From positions 70,698,671 through 70,762,670 of the forward strand of contig CM037598.1 in assembly GCA_021018995.1 (NCBI GenBank): 64,000 bases of DNA, given 5' to 3'. Every line of letters starts with the position of its first letter. The stretch's first letter is position 1. Source of the stretch: Chloranthus sessilifolius. Taxonomy: Eukaryota > Streptophyta > Magnoliopsida > Chloranthales > Chloranthaceae. A program made the position numbers and the translations under genes. Below, in pieces: positions 58,823-64,000 of this stretch. Below the pieces are notes generated by a model, which was given only the letters and a program-made list of their open reading frames with translations, was not told the DNA's origin and searched no databases.

Positions 58823-59881
58823 CTAATCCTTGTTGGCGACCTTCGACTTCTTCCGTCGACGCGAGGAGCTTTGGAAGGTCCAAATGTCTCTTACCCGCGC
58901 CCACGCTTGCGAAAGCCGGCTGAGCAAAGAGCGCGACTCCTTGGCGTGTGCACGCTGTAAGTCATAGTCAAAATAAGAAATCAGGATCAATTGAGGAACA
59001 ACAGATAGTAAATTAGTAAGAATAGCAGGTCAGCAGAATGCTCACCTCCCCCCACGGCCCGGAGCTCAGCAAGGTTGTGATAATACGTAGCATGTTCCAT
59101 GGACGAGTCAAAATTCTACATTCAGAGAGAAGAGATGTCAGTTGCAGGAAATGATAACAAACACATGCATTTATTAGAGGAGCCAAGACAAAAGAAGGAT
59201 GATCATGAGAGAGCTTACCCCCTGAACCACCTCGGGAGGAGGGACCTGGGCCGCCTCAGCTGAGATGCGTGCCTGCTTATCCACGTCGGTGCATAGGTCC
59301 GAGAGAAAGCCGTCGTCGAGGCGCCTGAAGGTCCCATGAACCACAACAAGAGCACCGCCCAGGCTGAAAGTGGAGGTACCCTCACGCCTAAGGGGAGGAA
59401 AAAAAAAGAGTTAATAGCATACAAAGACCATTCAAGTGAAACTGATGAAAGCAAAAGAGTTAGAGGTTACCTCCAATGCCGGCCAAAAATCAACCATAGA
59501 CTTGGCCTCCCCGATAGATACTCGGGCTATGCCATACATCAACCACGCATATCCGGCCCCCCTAGTCATACCTATGGACGTCGAGCCAGTTATCCATAAT
59601 GCTCAACAATGCCAAGCTGACTCAACCGTCGCCTGAATTCGTAAAGAGGGTCTTGCCTAATAGAAGCAGAAGAGTGATGCGGGCTAGGATGATCGCCCGT
59701 GCGGGCTCAATATAAAGCTCTAGATCTGGCTAGCCTAGATCTACCAACTCACTAGCCCCATAGAGCTTGGATAACCAAGTCATCTTGACCTCGGTACCGT
59801 GCATCTGCCCATGAGGGGGATAATCCCCTATCAATCTAATGATGCCCATGAGGGGGACAAAGAAAGTCCTCTTTTCTATGT
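58823..59881 (-). pseudogene. Antisense plant-mobile-domain gene 1, spliced
   Basis: Four exons with GT-AG borders are visible: 59881-59471, 59387-59219, 59115-59046 and 58954-58823. The first has PMD-like sequence (EVKMTWLSKLYGASELVDLG, ARAIILARITLLLLLGKTLF, LALLSIMDNWLDVHRYD). The second reads LDDGFLSDLCTDVDKQARIS, and the last ends in a basic, nuclear-signal-like RRRKKSKVANKD. Stops in the first exon (two fit CGA or TGG codons) and one shift break it. Further 5' exons or a 5' UTR probably reach about 60680 through the A-rich intron. The gene runs antisense to gag-pol, as in other Tat elements with extra ORFs. Confidence 0.7.
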
Positions 59882-60019
59882 CTATAAAAACAAAAAAACA
59901 CTTGAACAAAAAAATTCTTTCTCTTATACCCATAAAAATCAAGAAACCTACACAAAAAATGATAAAATAAAAATTGATTATTTAGAAAAAGAACAAAAAC
60001 AAACAAAAAACCAAAAAAA

Positions 60020-60190
60020 TAAACCCCTTTTCCTTAGTTAATTTTCAAAGAATACACAAAAACCAAAAATCATTTTCCTTAATTAATTTTCAAAAAAATA
60101 GAAATCAAAAGTCATTTTCCTTAATTAATTTTCAAAAAATAGAAACCAAAAATCCCTTTTCCCTAATTAATGTTCAAAAAAAAAAAAAAG
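60020..60190. repeat. ~46-bp tandem repeat
   Basis: About four units of CCTTAATTAATTTTCAAAAA plus a CAAAAATC stretch, within the presumed long intron upstream of antisense gene 1. Confidence 0.8.
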
Positions 60191-60652
60191 CATTGCTTTA
60201 TATGCAAAATGAAAACAAAAATAAAAAACCCTTCTATATGCACAAATAAAAACAACAAAAAATAGATATATTAGGCACCAATAAAATCCATAAAATAATA
60301 AAAATAGGGCACCATTCATGAAAAATTGTCAACACATCATCAATAAACAAACATACAATAAAAATAAACCATTATTCATCAAAGAATGCAAGATCATAAC
60401 CATATTTGGAAGAAAAATCAAGGAAGATGGGTTTTAAATGGTTAACTTGTGAAGGAAATAGGGTCTTTGATCTAGCACAAGGCGGCGATCAATCGGCGCG
60501 AGCGAATGCCGGCAATGAGGTATGCGTAGAGGCAATGTAAAGGAGCCATAGGGGAGGCCGATTTTCGGTTTTGAAGAGAGAGGGAGAAATTTTTTTGAAA
60601 ATTTGCCCTTACTGCTCGAACTCGGGCTGTTTAAATCTATTCTCCAGCCATG
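60191..60652 (-). other. Presumed 5' region of antisense gene 1
   Basis: A-rich on the plus strand, then a moderately GC-rich stretch (60434-60650) that on the minus strand could be a 5' UTR or first exon. An 82-residue open frame here shows no domain. Confidence 0.4.
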
Positions 60653-60678
60653 CTTGGTGCAACTAATAGTTGCGCCAG
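60653..60678. promoter_or_regulatory. GCGCAACTAATAGTTGCGC-type palindrome, third copy
   Basis: The word CTTGGTGCAACTAATAGTTG and its continuation lie at the presumed 5' end of antisense gene 1. The same class of word lies upstream of antisense gene 2 and in the 3' LTR. Confidence 0.7.
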
Positions 60679-60829
60679 CCACTTACAGGTCGGGTTTTGG
60701 GCCTAGTACGGGTCACCTGCATAGCCCGGTACCCCCCTTCTCTTCGCTTTGTTACTCCCAACCGATGCACGTACTCCCAAACGGTATGTCGACCCTCATT
60801 CGACTTGCCCAAGAAGCTGTGCTAGAATA

Positions 60830-61245
60830 AAGGGGATCCAGATTAATAGGCATCCCGATCTTACACAAAAAAATGTGAAAAGGTTAAAAAAAATGATAAA
60901 AAAAAATTCCACATAAAAAGTAAAAAATAATTCACATAAAATGATGGAATAATGATAGAATAATTCACATAAAATGATAGTTCTAAAAAACCAGAAAACC
61001 CCCATAAAATGATAACTTAAAAATCTAAAAATCCAAAAAAAAAAAAAAAAAAAAAAAATCCCAAAAATAATTCACATAAAATAATAGAAGTGATAAAGTG
61101 ATAAAATCACATGAAATGATAACTTAAAATCCAAAAAAATCACATAAAATGCTAGCTCAAAATCGGAAAAAAAAAAATCACAAAAAATGATTAAAAAAAA
61201 GAGGTAAAAAATTTCCCACATAAAATAATAAAAAATGTATATGTT
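60830..61245. repeat. A-rich TTCACATAAAATGATA repeat block
   Basis: Irregular repeats of AATTCACATAAAATGATA with an A-run near 61037-61060. No coding potential. Confidence 0.75.
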
Positions 61246-61258
61246 TTGAAAAGACAAC

Positions 61259-61428
61259 ATGCACTCCCAAAAAGCGTTGCGACATCTATTCACTCCGCTC
61301 GGGTAGTCATGCTAAATAAACTTCAGGATCAATGGGTTCGCCTAAAGACCTTGAACCCTGCTTCAAGCAGGGACACCCGTGACCAATTAAATGAGGCAGT
61401 CTATGCCTCATATGATTGGACGCACACG
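61259..61428. repeat. 170-bp direct repeat, copy 1
   Basis: It shares GTTGCGACATCTATTC, GATCAATGGGT, GACCTYGAACCC and TATGATTGGACGCA with copy 2 at 62167-62338, about 908 bp away. It lies in the 3' untranslated part of the Tat element. Confidence 0.88.
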
Positions 61429-62166
61429 GGTATTTCAATGCTGTAAAATGTCAATATTTTATTGGTAATGCAGTTGTGCTATATTAATGTCCTAAGTCTA
61501 AGGTTCACCTTAGATTTTTGGATCCTACTTCAAAGTAGAAGCAACGGTGTTAATCTCAGTCAAACGGTCAATATTTCGATCGAGTCGACCCCACTGCTAA
61601 ATCTGTGCGATGAGCGCTCTGTTGATGGATTCATAGGAACGTGAGTGTCTAACTTGAGATTTATCACGAACTATTTCGAAGGTGTGGACTCTTGGTCTGC
61701 GCTGTTCGGGCGTGCGCCCTATGGGGTTTGAGGTCCAGGTAACTCCGTTATGAAAAAGGTCAATTGTTGGTTGAAACCAACCTGTTAAAAATAAAATTAT
61801 ATGTCAATCAAACTGTGTAAACATGCATGCCGAAGAGTTCATTTTCCTTATTTCCGCAGGCTTAAAACCTGTATTGACACGGTATCCCTGTAAAGTGTAC
61901 GCCTTGTGTCTAGGTATCCGTAGGATGGTCGTTTATTCTTATAAATTATACTTGGACGGGATCTGGGTCGAGACTTCCATTGCCTTTATTGCTTATCGGC
62001 CCTAATGGGTGCATGTTTATGCATAGTTAAATGATTTGTAAGATCATTATCAGCAGAGACGGGGATTGGATGCCCCCTTTGGGGGCACCTGATTTTGGTC
62101 GAATCTATTCAGTGTCATTTAAGGTTGGATGCTCTGGGTCATGATGATCTGGGGCACGTTAGAAAA
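61429..62166. other. 3' non-coding region of the Tat element
   Basis: Between the two direct repeats. No protein domain recognised. Confidence 0.5.
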
Positions 62167-62338
62167 ATAGCACATACTCCTAAAAAGTGTTGCGACATCT
62201 ATTCGCTTCGCTTGAGTAGTCGTGCTAAATAAGCTTCGAGATCAATGGGTCCGCCCAAAGACCTCGAACCCCGGTTCAAGCGGGGGCCCGTGACCAGTCA
62301 AATGAGGCGGTCAATGCCTCGTATGATTGGACGCAAAC
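62167..62338. repeat. 170-bp direct repeat, copy 2
   Basis: Second copy of the segment at 61259-61428, slightly more GC-rich (CGAACCCCGG versus TGAACCCTGC), which suggests that copy 1 has lost C residues or that the copies were never identical. Confidence 0.88.
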
Positions 62339-62713
62339 TATGGAACCTTGCATACTTGCATTGCGCCTATCTTTGACTGTGGGTCGATCACCCTCCTTAC
62401 TTACGAAGCTGTTGTATTTAGAATGAACCTTGAATATCAAACTCTTCAAAACATCTCAAGAAGGGATCATTTTTCCTAGCTATTGAGCTTTCACAACTCA
62501 TTTTCCACCTCCATTATACCCAATAATGTCGCTAAGTTCTTGGGGACCGATTACCTTGAGAAACAATCGTTTTTCCCGACATACAGGGCTTTCGTTTTCT
62601 CACCATGTTACTCATCCGATGTTTAAAGTTTTTTATGAATGTAGCGGACCCGTTAGTGATGCCTTGAGCCTCATCAGATGTCTCTTTTCTTTGACATTCA
62701 ATTATTAGTGATC

Positions 62714-62733
62714 GGATACCAAAGACGGGCATC
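62714..62733 (+). promoter_or_regulatory. Polypurine-tract region before the Tat 3' LTR
   Basis: GATACCAAAGACGGGCATC immediately precedes TGTAGACACC. The purine stretch AAAGACGGG is a degraded but recognisable tract. Confidence 0.6.
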
Positions 62734-64000
62734 TGTAGACACCCAAATTTGGCCCAAGGCCCAATCAAGAAACATTTGGAGAGAGACGCACATCTGATCT
62801 TTTGATGGCATGTATGGAACCCTTAGAAACCCTTTCAAAACCTTATGAGCCATCCCAAACCCTTAGGAATCACCTTAGATCCCTTAGGAACCTTCCTGAA
62901 CCCTTAGAAACCCATCCCGGCCCTTAGTACCCATTCTGGACCTAAACCTAGCTTTCCCGAGCAATGGATGAAGAGTGGTGCATTGAGACTAGCTATGACC
63001 TTCTACTATGATCGAATCTTATACCATTGAAAAGTAGAAGTTCTCATCTTTCCAACGGGTTAAGAATCACCCCAATCGGAGCTGTACGCAAGAAGATATT
63101 GCATATCGAAGTACAAGGGCAGAATGGTAAAATCAATTGAACCCCCCTAGGGATTTGGCGCAACTAATAGCTGCGCCAGCTATAAGGTGGGTCTGCCTGC
63201 GGGCAGCCAACTTCTAGACTACTGTTCAAGCACTATTTTACTGTGTATATGCTTGGCGTAACTAATAGTTGCGTCAGGCATATGAACAGTTACCCTGATT
63301 CTTTGCCTCGAATTTTGAGATTGGGGTTTGACTTATTGACCATCTTGACCTTTGGGGTATCTTTTGCTAGTTCTGTTGTACCCATTTACTATTTATGTGT
63401 AACCTCTTAAGTGGTTTAAAGCCCCACCCTATCATCCACCATTAGAGCAACTCTTCACATTTTTCAAGGCTCCAAAAATCCTAGGAAACCTTAGATTGCC
63501 CATTACCTAATTGCTAATCCAAATTAACTTTTAAACACCTTCCTAACCTCTCTTTTTCCTATAAATAGAGAGGCACCCCTCCCTTTACAAAGGCTTAAAA
63601 AAATTTACAATTAAGAGATTAAGGAATCGCTTCTCTCTCTCTCCTCTAATGCGCCATTCCCATACAAAATCTAGAACTTTAAAAATCCCTTTAGACCTTA
63701 GCATTTCACCAAAAAGCTCTAGGTTAGGTATGTGTTACCCCTTAGCCTTTCCTCTCTACCTCTTAGCTATCAAGCCCTAGGAGATAGAGCCCCATACTCA
63801 CCATACAAGCCTTTAAAAGCTCACCAAAGCAAGCCAACGCAAGGCTCCACAGCTGTGCAACAAGGGCTTGAGAGCTTCGGCTCTCACCTCTATTCCTCTA
63901 CCTTCTCAATTATTCCTCTATCGTCACATTTATGTCATTACGCCGCCGAATTTTTGGTAGGAACGAAGGGGTACAAATAAGATTTTAAGGCCCCTTTGGA
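62734..64000 (+). mobile_element. Start of the Tat/Ogre-like 3' LTR
   Basis: It begins TGTAGACACCCAAATTTGG, a start I associate with Ogre/Tat LTRs, and runs off the window. It contains repeated CCTTAGAAACCC words (62810-62940), the antisense form of the shared LTR module (63000-63125), two palindromes (63156-63179 and 63252-63277) and a TATA box at 63559. The element's internal region is therefore about 16.5 kb, in the Ogre size range. Confidence 0.78.
63559..63568 (+). promoter_or_regulatory. TATA box in the Tat 3' LTR
   Basis: CTATAAATAGAGAGGC in an otherwise non-coding LTR is a strong plant core-promoter match; transcription would start about 30 bp downstream. Confidence 0.72.

Overview
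The window is plant nuclear DNA made almost entirely of transposable elements. The evidence is long LTRs, Ty3/Gypsy gag-pol relics with plant primer sites, a Mutator-like element (MULE), small inverted-repeat elements, and a fragment of an endogenous plant pararetrovirus. I see no convincing host gene, rRNA, tRNA gene or CRISPR array. The sequence does not identify the species; a flowering plant with a repeat-rich genome fits best.

Layout. 1-3053 is intergenic DNA with a 242-bp tandem duplication. 3063-15156 is a MULE with long terminal inverted repeats and a 9-bp T-run target duplication. It carries a plus-strand DDE transposase gene and a convergent minus-strand gene with DUF1985-like and Ulp1-like parts. 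Nearly every non-coding gap in it is filled by a 22-bp repeat built on TCGATATCGA. A solo LTR (9513-12021) sits inside it. 16205-19355 is a caulimovirid fragment. 19580-31793 is a mosaic of Gypsy LTR sequence holding a TTA-flanked DNA element (22652-24900, with smaller elements inside) and a complete solo LTR in a TC microsatellite (28162-31195).

32455-46020 holds two oppositely oriented copies of an Athila-like element that has gag but no visible pol. The plus copy inserted into the gag of the minus copy, and each copy contains a further LTR (34671-36739 and 38888-42742). 46020 to the end is a giant Tat/Ogre-like element: truncated 5' LTR, primer site 46185, gag, protease, reverse transcriptase, two RNase H regions and integrase, then two antisense plant-mobile-domain genes, then the start of a 3' LTR at 62734 that runs off the window.

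Almost every coding region carries stops or shifts. Many stops look like C-to-T or G-to-A changes in CGA, CAG, CAA or TGG codons, as expected for long-methylated, silenced elements.

The most interesting candidate is the MULE. A DUF1985-family gene lies next to dense arrays of a short palindromic motif confined to non-coding DNA, which resembles the sequence-specific anti-silencing systems known from Arabidopsis VANDAL elements. Also notable are palindromic words and a roughly 90-bp module shared by LTRs of different lineages, and a palindrome 5' of three Tat transcription units.
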